In this document: positions 1 through 9,107 of the stretch, piece after piece | Layout: each line of letters starts with the position of its first letter | Numbering within the stretch: position 1 is the first letter of the stretch | Source: an uncultured Blautia sp. | GTDB taxonomy: Bacteria > Bacillota > Clostridia > Lachnospirales > Lachnospiraceae | Assembly (NCBI GenBank): GCA_900547685.1 | Contig: URHS01000006.1 | Span: 4,934-68,933 of the forward strand | Reading direction: 5' to 3' | Length of the DNA stretch: 64,000 bases | The notes under the pieces: generated by a model | Told to the model about the DNA's origin: nothing | Databases searched by the model: none | What the model saw: the letters and a program-made list of their open reading frames with translations, nothing else | Position numbers and translations under genes: made by a program

Positions 1-1536
1 CTGATTTAACAATTTTGCAGGATTTACTTCACCTTCCTTATGCTGCTCGAATACCATATCGGCAACCTTATGATATAAGGGTGTTGTAAAATCTGCAGGT
101 TCTATCAAGTTATCAATGGTATTAAACATAGAAGGATAGGATGTCAGCCATGTCAGCATCAACTTTTGCGCTGTATGCCCTGCATCTTCCTTTAATTCTT
201 TTTTCTTTGCAGAAATTTCCGTTCTGGGTTTTACCACAGCACCTGTTCCTGACAAAGCCATGTTATTTACCATTCGTCTCAAATCTTCAAATTTTATCTG
301 ATATCTTGCAGAAATACTTTCAATGTAATTGTTTCTTTCTAATTCTTCCGGAAATTCCAGAAGCTTTCTGGCTATTTCCCGATAAAATCGAGTTTTACTC
401 TCCGGGTCAGACAAATGATATTGTTTTTCCAATACCTTAATTTCAAACAGAAAATAATTTTCTGCTTCCTCCAGACGCTTTTCAAAAGCTTCTTTACCTT
501 CTGCCTTAATAAATTCATCCGGATCTTTATATGGTGCCAGATTGACTACTCTTGGAGAAATTCCGGCAGCCTTTAAAATAGGAATACCTCGAAGAGCTGC
601 TTTTTGTCCTGCTTCATCACTATCGTAAGTTAGCAGCACTTCCTTTGTATAACGGCTCATAAGACTGGCATGTCCTGATGTCAACGCTGTTCCAAGAGAT
701 GCCACTGCATTGTGAAAACCGGCTTGATACATGGCGATTACATCCATATAGCCCTCACAAATAATAAAATACGGCTTTCTTGAAGTTCGAGCGATATTCA
801 AACCGTACAAATTTCGGCTTTTATCGAAAATTTTCGTTTCTGGAGAATTCAAATATTTAGGTTTTGCATCTCCCATAACTCTGCCGCCAAAGCCAATAAC
901 ACGATTATTCACATCCATAATAGGAAACATAACACGATTCCAAAACTTGTCCTGCATTCCTCTGCGCTCATCAATATTGAAAAGACCTGACTCTTTTAAC
1001 AGTTCGTCCGAATATCCCTGTCCTTTCAAATATTTATACAGTGCCCCTGAATATCTGGGAGAACATCCCAATCCGAACTTTTTAATCGTATCATCAGAAA
1101 GCTGCCTTCCTTTCAGATAATCTAATGCCGGCTTTCCGCCTTCCTGTCTTAACTGATAATAATAAAAAGAAGCTGCTTTTTTTTGTATTTCCAACAGCAT
1201 AGACTTAAAATCTGAAGCTGCCTTTGCTTCTTTTGAATATTCAACTTCCGGAAGCTGTACACCTGCTCTGTCCGCTAAATACTTTAATGCCTCTACAAAG
1301 CTATAATTCTCATACTCCATAATAAAGGTAAAAACATTGCCTCCTGCTCCACAGCCAAAGCAATAATACATCTGTTTTCCCGGACTTACTGAAAAAGACG
1401 GAGATTTCTCATTATGAAAGGGGCAAAGTCCAAAATAAGAACTTCCCTTTCTTTGCAATTTCACATAATCCGAAATCACGTCCACAATGTCATTTTTCGA
1501 GCGGACCTCTTCAATCAAATCATCTGAATAATACAT
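1..1536 (-). CDS. dnaG: DNA primase DnaG (partial, C-terminus outside window)
   Basis: DnaG makes the RNA primers for DNA replication at the fork. The frame is open from the ATG at 1536 to the window edge, giving 512 codons, so the C-terminal end (helicase-binding domain) is cut off by the window and not by a mutation. The N-terminal CHC2 zinc ribbon is clear, with C38, H41, C59 and C62 in CPFHNEKSPSF and YYCFGCGAG. The primase core follows, with GFGGR and the Toprim signature EGYMDV and then TYDSDEAG. It lies 15 bp downstream of dgt in the same direction, a common arrangement before rpoD in clostridia. Confident call. Confidence 0.97.
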   Translation of the reverse strand, partial: MYYSDDLIEEVRSKNDIVDVISDYVKLQRKGSSYFGLCPFHNEKSPSFSVSPGKQMYYCFGCGAGGNVFTFIMEYENYSFVEALKYLADRAGVQLPEVEYSKEAKAASDFKSMLLEIQKKAASFYYYQLRQEGGKPALDYLKGRQLSDDTIKKFGLGCSPRYSGALYKYLKGQGYSDELLKESGLFNIDERRGMQDKFWNRVMFPIMDVNNRVIGFGGRVMGDAKPKYLNSPETKIFDKSRNLYGLNIARTSRKPYFIICEGYMDVIAMYQAGFHNAVASLGTALTSGHASLMSRYTKEVLLTYDSDEAGQKAALRGIPILKAAGISPRVVNLAPYKDPDEFIKAEGKEAFEKRLEEAENYFLFEIKVLEKQYHLSDPESKTRFYREIARKLLEFPEELERNNYIESISARYQIKFEDLRRMVNNMALSGTGAVVKPRTEISAKKKELKEDAGHTAQKLMLTWLTSYPSMFNTIDNLIEPADFTTPLYHKVADMVFEQHKEGEVNPAKLLNQ

Positions 1537-1551
1537 ACAACTTCCTCTTTT

Positions 1552-2571
1552 CTACTGTCCCTTTCCCTGAACGCTCCAGCCTTTGGGAATAAAAAGCTCC
1601 CGGAACTTCTCCAGAGAATATTGGTCTGTCATACCTGATATATAATCACATATTACTCTTTCCTTTGGTTCATCCTGATGCAAAAGCTTTTGGTATTCTT
1701 CTGACATTTCTTCCGGATATTTACTGTAATATGTATATAATTCTTCTACTACATGTTCTGCCTTTTTTTCTTCACTTTTTGCTACAGGATTTAAGTAAAC
1801 ATCCTGAAACATCAAAGCGCGGATATCCCGAAGTCCTTCTTCAATCTCCGGCGACATCATAATCTTATTTTTTCCTTGACTATTCTCTACGATATTATGG
1901 ACAAATGTATTCAATCTTTCTCTTGTTGTCTCTCCTAAGAGCATGCGTAAAGTAATAGGAATATCATCTTCGGTAATAATTCCTGCTCTTTGAGCATCAT
2001 CCATATCATGATGAATATAGGAAATCTTATCACAATAACGAACTACCTGTCCCTCCAATGTATGGGGATTGCCACTGGTTCTATGATTTAAAATTCCATC
2101 TCTTACTTCCCAGGTAAGGTTTAATCCTTCCCCATTTTTCTCCAAACGTTCTACAACTCGAACACTCTGTTTGTAATGTGCAAATCCCAACGGACAAACT
2201 CTGTTTAAGGCCCTTTCTCCTGCATGACCAAAAGGCGTATGCCCCAAATCATGCCCCAGTGCAATAGCCTCTACCAAATCTTCATTTAAAGATAAGGCTT
2301 TTGCAATCGTCCTGGCTGTCTGAGAGACCTCAAGAGTATGTGTCAGACGATTTCGATAATGAGCACCCTGAGGAGACAAAAAGACCTGTGTCTTATCCTT
2401 CATACGACGGAATGCCTTACAATGTACAATACGATCTCTATCCCTCTGATATACTGTACGGATATCACATTCCTGCTCCTTCTTTTCTCTTCCTTTAGAA
2501 TAAATACTATAAGAAGCGTAAGGATTTAAAAGCTCTAATTCTCTTCTTTCCATTTGTTCACGAATATTCAT
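1552..2571 (-). CDS. dgt: dGTPase-like HD-domain phosphohydrolase
   Basis: This 339-residue protein belongs to the deoxyguanosinetriphosphate triphosphohydrolase family, which removes triphosphate from dNTPs. The metal-binding HD residues are visible: H78 in NRLTHTLEV, H107-D108 in ALGHDLGH, then H111 and H116. The length fits the short bacterial subgroup. It starts at ATG 2571 and ends 15 bp before dnaG, so the two are probably cotranscribed. Substrate preference within the family varies (dGTP or several dNTPs) and cannot be told from sequence. I see no strong sigma-A promoter directly upstream. Confidence 0.92.
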   Translation of the reverse strand: MNIREQMERRELELLNPYASYSIYSKGREKKEQECDIRTVYQRDRDRIVHCKAFRRMKDKTQVFLSPQGAHYRNRLTHTLEVSQTARTIAKALSLNEDLVEAIALGHDLGHTPFGHAGERALNRVCPLGFAHYKQSVRVVERLEKNGEGLNLTWEVRDGILNHRTSGNPHTLEGQVVRYCDKISYIHHDMDDAQRAGIITEDDIPITLRMLLGETTRERLNTFVHNIVENSQGKNKIMMSPEIEEGLRDIRALMFQDVYLNPVAKSEEKKAEHVVEELYTYYSKYPEEMSEEYQKLLHQDEPKERVICDYISGMTDQYSLEKFRELFIPKGWSVQGKGQ

Positions 2572-2613
2572 AGGCAGTCACCTGACTTTCTAATACCTTG
2601 CGGTAAAACATCT

Positions 2614-2628
2614 TGCGGCAATGCCGCA
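2614..2628 (-). terminator. Small GC-rich hairpin between nfo and dgt
   Basis: TGCGGCAATGCCGCA is a 6-bp perfect stem with a 3-base loop in the 168-bp gap between nfo and dgt. It is followed on the minus strand by AGATGTTTTACC, so it may be a weak terminator for nfo or a leader structure for dgt. The rest of this gap is T-rich on the plus strand and holds no convincing gene. Confidence 0.35.
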
Positions 2629-2739
2629 GATACTTTCAAAAGAACTCTTCATATTTATTATTTCCGAAATTTCTTCTATTTCCTCTTTTTCTTCTCAAAA
2701 AGTTTGTTTGATTTATTTTTCCTATTTTTCAAAAATTTT

Positions 2740-3576
2740 CTACAATTCTTTATAGGAATTTCTTAAAAGTGCAATTTCTTTTGCATATCCCTCTAAATCA
2801 TTTGGAGTTTCCAAATAAAAAGGCAGCTTTCTAAGTGCTGGATGATTAATAACTCTTACAATCGCTTCCAATCCCAGCTTTCCTTCGCCGATTTTTGCAT
2901 GGCGGTCTTTATGGCTTCCCAAACCATACATACTGTCATTTAAATGAATTGCTTTTAATCTGTCTAATCCTATTACTTCATCAAATTTTGTCAAAACACC
3001 ATCTAAATCTCCGGCAATATCATAACCGCCATCATATACATGACAGGTATCCAAACAAACTCCCATCTTTTCTTTCAGCTCTACTCTATCAATAATTTCT
3101 CTTAATTCCTCAAAGCACCTTCCGACTTCACTGCCTTTTCCCGCCATAGTTTCCAACAATACTGTTGTACTTTGCTCCGGAACAAGAATTTCATTTAACA
3201 TATCTGCAATATACTGAATTCCCGTTTCTACTCCCTGCTTCACATGACTTCCCGGATGAAAGTTATAACAATTTCCCGGTGTATACTCCATTCTCTTTAA
3301 ATCGTCTCTCATAGTATTCACTGCAAATTCCCGAATACTTTCATCTGCGGAACATGCATTAAGTGTATACGGAGCATGTGCTAAAATCCTGTGAATTCCT
3401 TGCTTTTTTGCCCGTATAAGAAAAGCATCTACATCTTCCATTTTGATTTCTTTTGCTTTTGCCCCTCTTGGATTTCTGGTAAAAAACTGAAATGTATTTG
3501 CATGAATTTTTTCCGCTTCCTTTGCCATAGCCTCATAACCCTTTGAGGAAGACAAATGACATCCAATCTCTAACAT
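2740..3576 (-). CDS. nfo: Endonuclease IV (AP endonuclease)
   Basis: Endonuclease IV cuts the DNA backbone 5' to abasic sites in base-excision repair, using a three-zinc cluster in a TIM barrel. The 278-residue protein shows the family pattern throughout: N-terminal [63 protein letters not shown] and LETPND. The metal-binding His, Glu and Asp residues are all present. It is a single gene downstream of a tRNA-Leu. A hairpin terminator for the tRNA lies between them. Confidence 0.96.
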   Translation of the reverse strand: MLEIGCHLSSSKGYEAMAKEAEKIHANTFQFFTRNPRGAKAKEIKMEDVDAFLIRAKKQGIHRILAHAPYTLNACSADESIREFAVNTMRDDLKRMEYTPGNCYNFHPGSHVKQGVETGIQYIADMLNEILVPEQSTTVLLETMAGKGSEVGRCFEELREIIDRVELKEKMGVCLDTCHVYDGGYDIAGDLDGVLTKFDEVIGLDRLKAIHLNDSMYGLGSHKDRHAKIGEGKLGLEAIVRVINHPALRKLPFYLETPNDLEGYAKEIALLRNSYKEL

Positions 3577-3616
3577 TATAAATCTCCTTTATCTATTACT
3601 TTTTATTTCTACATAG

Positions 3617-3638
3617 CAAAAAAGCTGATATCTATCAG
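3617..3638 (-). terminator. Terminator after tRNA-Leu
   Basis: On the minus strand CTGATAGATATCAG forms a short hairpin followed directly by C and six T. It lies about 30 bp beyond the tRNA 3' end and before nfo, so it fits a factor-independent terminator of the tRNA transcript. Confidence 0.65.
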
Positions 3639-3667
3639 TTTCCTGACAAATACCAACTTTCCCTTTA

Positions 3668-3751
3668 TGCGGGAGATGGGACTTGAACCCACACGTCTAT
3701 ACAGACACAAGATCCTTAGTCTTGCCTGTCTGCCAATTCCAGCACTCCCGC
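3668..3751 (-). tRNA. tRNA-Leu, anticodon AAG
   Basis: The minus strand folds as a class II tRNA with a long variable arm. The acceptor stem GCGGGAG/CTCCCGC is a perfect 7 bp. The anticodon stem CAAGA/TCTTG encloses the loop CTAAGGA, so positions 34-36 read AAG (Leu, codon CUU). The T arm is GTGGG-TTCAAGT-CCCAT with one G-U pair. The discriminator base is A (3668) and CCA is not encoded. An A at position 34 would normally be edited to inosine by TadA, letting the tRNA read CUU, CUC and CUA. Bacteria more often use GAG here, so the anticodon is unusual. Confidence 0.95.
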
Positions 3752-3753
3752 TT

Positions 3754-3780
3754 ACCTGTCGTTTCTCTCAAACGACAAGT
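3754..3780 (-). other. Hairpin in the tRNA-Leu leader
   Basis: ACTTGTCGTTT and AAACGACAGGT (minus strand) pair over about 11 bp with a 5-base loop. The structure sits between the promoter and the mature tRNA 5' end, so it should be part of the pre-tRNA leader removed by RNase P. Function unknown. Confidence 0.5.
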
Positions 3781-3783
3781 GAA

Positions 3784-3812
3784 AGTATAACAGGTATTTT
3801 TCTATTCGTCAA
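3784..3812 (-). promoter_or_regulatory. Sigma-A promoter of tRNA-Leu
   Basis: The minus strand has TTGACG, a 17-bp spacer and TATACT, a near-consensus sigma-A promoter. It lies just after the guaD stop and about 33 bp upstream of the tRNA. Confidence 0.8.
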
Positions 3813-3821
3813 GAGTTTTTT

Positions 3822-5111
3822 TTAATTTTTTTCATAGATTAAATTTCCTTTGACAAACTTACTTTTTATCTGTCTGTCATCTGCCAGATAAATGAGCCTT
3901 TCCAAACGCTCCCGCACGCTTAATTCCTGTGGATGCAGAAGTTGACTGTCATCGAAAACAACCGCATCGAACTCATATCCATCCAAAAAACTGCCTACTT
4001 TTCCAAAAAATGCTCCGCCTCCTGCTGTTCCCATATAAAAAGCTTCTTCAAGTGTTATAGGTTTCTGCTCTGTATCTACCAAACGCCAGCGAAGCTTTGA
4101 ACACTGAATAGCATCTGCCATTGCTCTTAAAATAGAAGTGCTGTATCCTCCTGCCACATCACTTCCAAGTCCAACTAGAAGCCCCTCATCCAGAAATCTT
4201 CGAACAGGCGCAATACCCGAAGAAAGATTTGTATTAGACTGGGGACAATGTGCAATAAACACACCTTGCTTCTTAATCAGAGAAATTTCCTCCTCTTTTA
4301 GCCAAACACAATGCGCCATAATAGTAGGACAATCTCCACCGAACAATCCTGCCTGATAATAAGCATCACTATAACTGGAAGACTTCGGGCAAAGTTCTTG
4401 TACCCATTGTATTTCTCCCGGATTTTCCGATAAATGAGACTGCAAAGGCAGTCCTGTTTCTTTCTGAATATTCCGAAGTTGTTCCATTAAAGCATCAGAA
4501 CAGGACGGAATAAATCTGGGTGTTAAAATAGGTTTTGTATTCTCATAATCCCCTTCTGTTTCCATCAGCCATTGCCTTACAGCTTCTGCTGCTGCTTTTG
4601 CACTTTCTTCCTGCAAGCCTTCCAGCGCATTTCTATCCATGCTCACTTTCCCCACATAAGTAAACAAACCGGAATCTTCCAGTAAATCCATCAGGACTTT
4701 CGTCCCTTCCACATGCAAGGTAGCAAAAATCACAGCTCTGGTAACAGCGCTTTTCTTTAAATCCTCCACAAACATTGTATACGCTTTTTTTGCATAATCC
4801 ACATCTGCATATTTCATTTCCTCCGGAAATGTATGTGTATTCAGCCAGTCCAGTAATTCCAAGTCCATTCCTAAGCCTCGGAAAGCATACTGGGGTGCAT
4901 GAGTGTGCAAGTCCACTAGGCCCGGTATAATTAACGCATCACCCATATCCTTTATTAAATAACTGCCATATTCCTTTGGGAGTTCCTGATATACACCTCG
5001 GCAAATCCCTTCCTGGCACACTACATAACTCTTTGGACAAATAACAAGTTTTTTATTGCTGTCACTATAACAAATATTACCTTTTAAAACAAAGCTGTGT
5101 TTTTCCTGCAT
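3822..5111 (-). CDS. guaD: Guanine deaminase-like amidohydrolase
   Basis: Guanine deaminase converts guanine to xanthine and ammonia in purine salvage or breakdown. The 429-residue protein has the amidohydrolase fold with metal ligands in VDLHTHAPQYAF, then LQSHLSEN, MAHCVWL and GLGSDVAGG. HAPQ-(Y)-x-FRG next to the first metal motif is typical of the guanine deaminase subgroup. AGGAGGT precedes the ATG at 5111. It is the last gene of a unit glpK - amidohydrolase - guaD, 10 bp after its neighbour. An S-adenosylhomocysteine or chlorohydrolase-type activity is a less likely alternative. Confidence 0.85.
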   Translation of the reverse strand: MQEKHSFVLKGNICYSDSNKKLVICPKSYVVCQEGICRGVYQELPKEYGSYLIKDMGDALIIPGLVDLHTHAPQYAFRGLGMDLELLDWLNTHTFPEEMKYADVDYAKKAYTMFVEDLKKSAVTRAVIFATLHVEGTKVLMDLLEDSGLFTYVGKVSMDRNALEGLQEESAKAAAEAVRQWLMETEGDYENTKPILTPRFIPSCSDALMEQLRNIQKETGLPLQSHLSENPGEIQWVQELCPKSSSYSDAYYQAGLFGGDCPTIMAHCVWLKEEEISLIKKQGVFIAHCPQSNTNLSSGIAPVRRFLDEGLLVGLGSDVAGGYSTSILRAMADAIQCSKLRWRLVDTEQKPITLEEAFYMGTAGGGAFFGKVGSFLDGYEFDAVVFDDSQLLHPQELSVRERLERLIYLADDRQIKSKFVKGNLIYEKN

Positions 5112-5121
5112 TTACTGTCTA

Positions 5122-5991
5122 TTACCTCCTTGCAAATTTCTCCTGAATTTTTCTTTCCCCCTCCAGAAGCATTTTAGTTATTTTCTTATTCTTTCCCAAA
5201 ATCTCCTGAAAACATTCCCATTCATCTTCAATCCCCTGTCCATGAGGCACAAGATAAGCTCCGGCATCACTGCCCAAAGCAAACTGCACACCTATCTCAT
5301 ACCCCTTTTGTATGTTGTGGCTTCCCTTTTCCCATATTTTTTTCAAAACATTATCTGAAAATCTGCCGCAGCCAATCATATTTTTTACTACAGTTATAGT
5401 GGGAACCCACACCGTTCCTTTTTCTTTCATTGCCCACATAGCTTCTTCATCTACATAATTTCCATGTTCAATACTGTCAACCCCGGCAATAGCTGCCTCC
5501 AGAACGGCTCTTGCCCCATTTGTATGTGCCATAACATAAAAACCTTCTTCGTGGGCAATATGTACCATTTCTTTTACTTCTTCTGCCTTTAAAGGTTCTT
5601 CTGTCACAGAACCGTCTGTATCAAAATTCATAATGCCGGTTGTCATAATCTTAATGAAATCTCCGCCACGCCTTCTCACTTCTTTTACCAAATCGGCGTA
5701 TTCTCTCATATTTTCAAAAGGTTTTCCTACAATTCCTCCATAATGACCCCTTTTATGAATGGCAAAAATAGGGGTGCGATAAATAATTCCATATTGCGGC
5801 GCAATTTCCTTTGCCTTTTCAGATACTCCTAAATCGTCACCTCCATCTCGTATAAACTGAATCCCTTTTTCCTGATAAGCACGAAAATGCTCGTGAATAG
5901 CTTCTGTATCCACCCCATTTTTATGACGATTTACTGCTGCTCTATAATTTATCCCATTCATGAAAATATGCGCATGATTTTCTCCAAACAT
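5122..5991 (-). CDS. Metal-dependent amidohydrolase, substrate unknown
   Basis: A 289-residue amidohydrolase-superfamily protein. Visible motifs are NHAHIFMNG (first HxH) near the N-terminus, FIKIMTTG, YVMAHTNG, SIEHGNYVD and ALGSDAGAY, which resemble imidazolonepropionase or prolidase-type amidohydrolases. It is shorter than the usual ~400 residues because the N-terminal beta-sandwich strands before HxH are absent, and the barrel begins almost at the start codon. It lies 22 bp after glpK and 10 bp before guaD, so the three are probably one transcript. Substrate cannot be assigned. Confidence 0.75.
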   Translation of the reverse strand: MFGENHAHIFMNGINYRAAVNRHKNGVDTEAIHEHFRAYQEKGIQFIRDGGDDLGVSEKAKEIAPQYGIIYRTPIFAIHKRGHYGGIVGKPFENMREYADLVKEVRRRGGDFIKIMTTGIMNFDTDGSVTEEPLKAEEVKEMVHIAHEEGFYVMAHTNGARAVLEAAIAGVDSIEHGNYVDEEAMWAMKEKGTVWVPTITVVKNMIGCGRFSDNVLKKIWEKGSHNIQKGYEIGVQFALGSDAGAYLVPHGQGIEDEWECFQEILGKNKKITKMLLEGERKIQEKFARR

Positions 5992-6013
5992 TATGACATC
6001 TTCTTTCTACTAC

Positions 6014-7609
<1,596 letters not shown>

Positions 7610-7635
7610 TTAATTAACACGATTCTCATATTCTT

Positions 7636-7664
7636 ATTTTAGCTCCAAATCAGAAAAATTTCAA
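7636..7664 (-). promoter_or_regulatory. Sigma-A promoter of the glpK unit
   Basis: Minus strand TTGAAA, 17-bp spacer, TAAAAT, about 125 bp upstream of glpK in the gap shared with the divergent split gene. The long leader after it shows no riboswitch I recognise. Confidence 0.55.
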
Positions 7665-7729
7665 CTACATCTTCACCTTTTCTTTTTTTATGCGTATACT
7701 AAAGCAACGAAAAATCTGAGGTATTTTTT

Positions 7730-8428
7730 ATGAATACAACCTCTCTCAAATCTATGCAGACAGATCATCCGGACGAAGGAACTTTACAGCTTTCTGTTCT
7801 TTCTTCCATTCGCAATCAACCCATTGAAGATGCTTCTGTTCAAATCTCCTATACTGGGGATCCCAACTCAATTATCGAAGAAGTGAAAACAGATGCTAAC
7901 GGAATGATACCTGAAATTCAGCTTCCTGCTCCGCCATTAGAATATAGTATGGCTCCTTCTGAATATCAGCCTTATGCAGAATATACTTTTCGTATTTCAA
8001 AAGAAGGATTCGATGATTTAGATATTTCCGGAGCAGAAATTTTACCGGATGCCACTGCAATTCAAAGGGCTGTCCTTGCTCCTCAAACCATCCCCGGAAC
8101 TTTTGAAGATATTGTTATCCCTGCTCACACTCTCTATGGAGAATATCCGGAAAAAATTCCCGAAGACGAAATCAAGCCTATGGATACCTCTGGAGAAATC
8201 GTCTTAAGCCGTGTTGTCATTCCTGAATATGTGGTCGTACACGATGGCACCCCCAGCGACTACACTGCAAAGGATTATTATGTCCGTTATCGGGACTACA
8301 TTAAAAATGTAGCCAGCAGTGAAATCTATGCCACATGGCCGGACAATACTATTCGTGCAAATGTATTAGCAATTATGTCTTTTACTTTAAATCGAGTCTA
8401 TACGGAGTGGTACCGAAATCACCACTGA
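7730..8428 (+). pseudogene. SpoIID-like peptidoglycan-binding protein, N-terminal part (interrupted)
   Basis: This is the first part of a gene cut by a mobile element. A GAGGT site precedes ATG 7730. The N-terminal ~110 residues look like a transthyretin-like/carboxypeptidase-regulatory beta domain (DEGTLQLSVLSSIRNQPI...). A conserved stretch follows, DYIKNVASSEIYATWP then RANVLAIMSFTLNRVYTEW, that resembles the SpoIID/amidase-enhancer domain. Host coding ends near 8415 in GGTACCG. The ORF then runs only four codons into the element and stops (YRNHH). The rest of the gene continues in frame at 22331. A 232-residue truncated product without the peptidoglycan-binding domain may still be made. 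No signal peptide is visible. Confidence 0.88.
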
Positions 8429-8440
8429 TTCGGGGTTGGA
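8405..8440. repeat. attL: left junction of the serine-recombinase element
   Basis: Host codons for VYTEWYR run up to GGTACCG at 8409-8415, the same 7 bases as at the right junction. The element side carries ATTCGGGGTTG (8428-8438), the inverted partner of CAACCACGAAT at the right end. The predicted crossover dinucleotide is GT at 8410-8411. Confidence 0.82.
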
Positions 8441-8537
8441 TTGGTGAAAAATTATCCTTGCCTTTCCTCCGAACTTGTATTAATTTTGCCAAGTACATTA
8501 TTTTTTCCGAAAATATACAGATCCCAGTCCGATAGTA

Positions 8538-9014
8538 TCACCCGAACATACTCCTGCAATAATCAAATCTCGGTAACACGAGGGGTTCCCCTGTTTTCTC
8601 CACAGCCTCTTGATAATACTCCAGCGCAAAATACGAATTTCCCATAGAATGAAGAATTTCGCCCTTTTCCTTTGGATTCTCTCTGAAAATCCCCTGAAAT
8701 CTGCTTTCATTCAACAATTTGCAATCAGGATTCCGCACCTTGTTAGCAGCCCAAAACTCTGCCGCTGCAACTTCCGATAGCCACTGTCCATCATTTTTCT
8801 CCACAATGTTAATCAAAGCACTGCTGTAAAGCAGACCCAGTACAGAAAGAGGACGAAACTCCTCACTCTCCCTATCCGGTAAAAGCCCTGACATCAGGGA
8901 ATAAAACGTAGCCCCCAGACTGTAAATGTCCACCTCAATGCGAATTTTCTGTGCATCCACCCTGCTGCTCCTTTGCCTTATGCTGTAAGTAAATCTTCCG
9001 TCACTGGCTGCTTA
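8538..9014 (-). pseudogene. Ser/Thr protein kinase remnant (C-lobe fragment)
   Basis: The readable frame contains VDIYSLGATFYSLMSGLLP, the kinase C-lobe segment (subdomain IX) also found as TDIYCLGATLYHLLTG in the intact kinase at 16998-18803. After it come about 100 residues with TPR-like content (HSMGNSYFALEYYQEAVEK). The N-lobe, catalytic loop and DFG motif are missing. The upstream frame is closed by a stop near 9017 and no ribosome site is convincing. It lies between the left junction and the terminator of the giant gene. I read it as a relic of a second kinase gene. The 679 bp from 8429 to 9107 hold only this fragment, an imperfect palindrome (9000-9034) and the terminator. Confidence 0.7.
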
Positions 9015-9064
9015 TATCCTAAACAGCCACTGACCGAGTATTTACGATACCCGAATTTTATTTA

Positions 9065-9093
9065 GAAAAGGCCGCTGCATCAAAGCAGCAGCC
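9065..9093 (-). terminator. Terminator of the giant-protein operon
   Basis: Minus strand GGCTGCTGC and GCAGCGGCC form a 9-bp stem (one G-T pair) with a 6-base loop, followed by TTTTCT. It starts 15 bp after the stop codon of the 2310-residue gene. Confidence 0.85.
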
Positions 9094-9107
9094 CTTTCAC
9101 TTGTCAA

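Noticed and set aside
9000..9034. Imperfect palindrome as a possible element end or recombination site
   Set aside because: It lies 590 bp inside the left junction defined by the host gene and has no partner at the right end. It is more likely a hairpin near the operon end.
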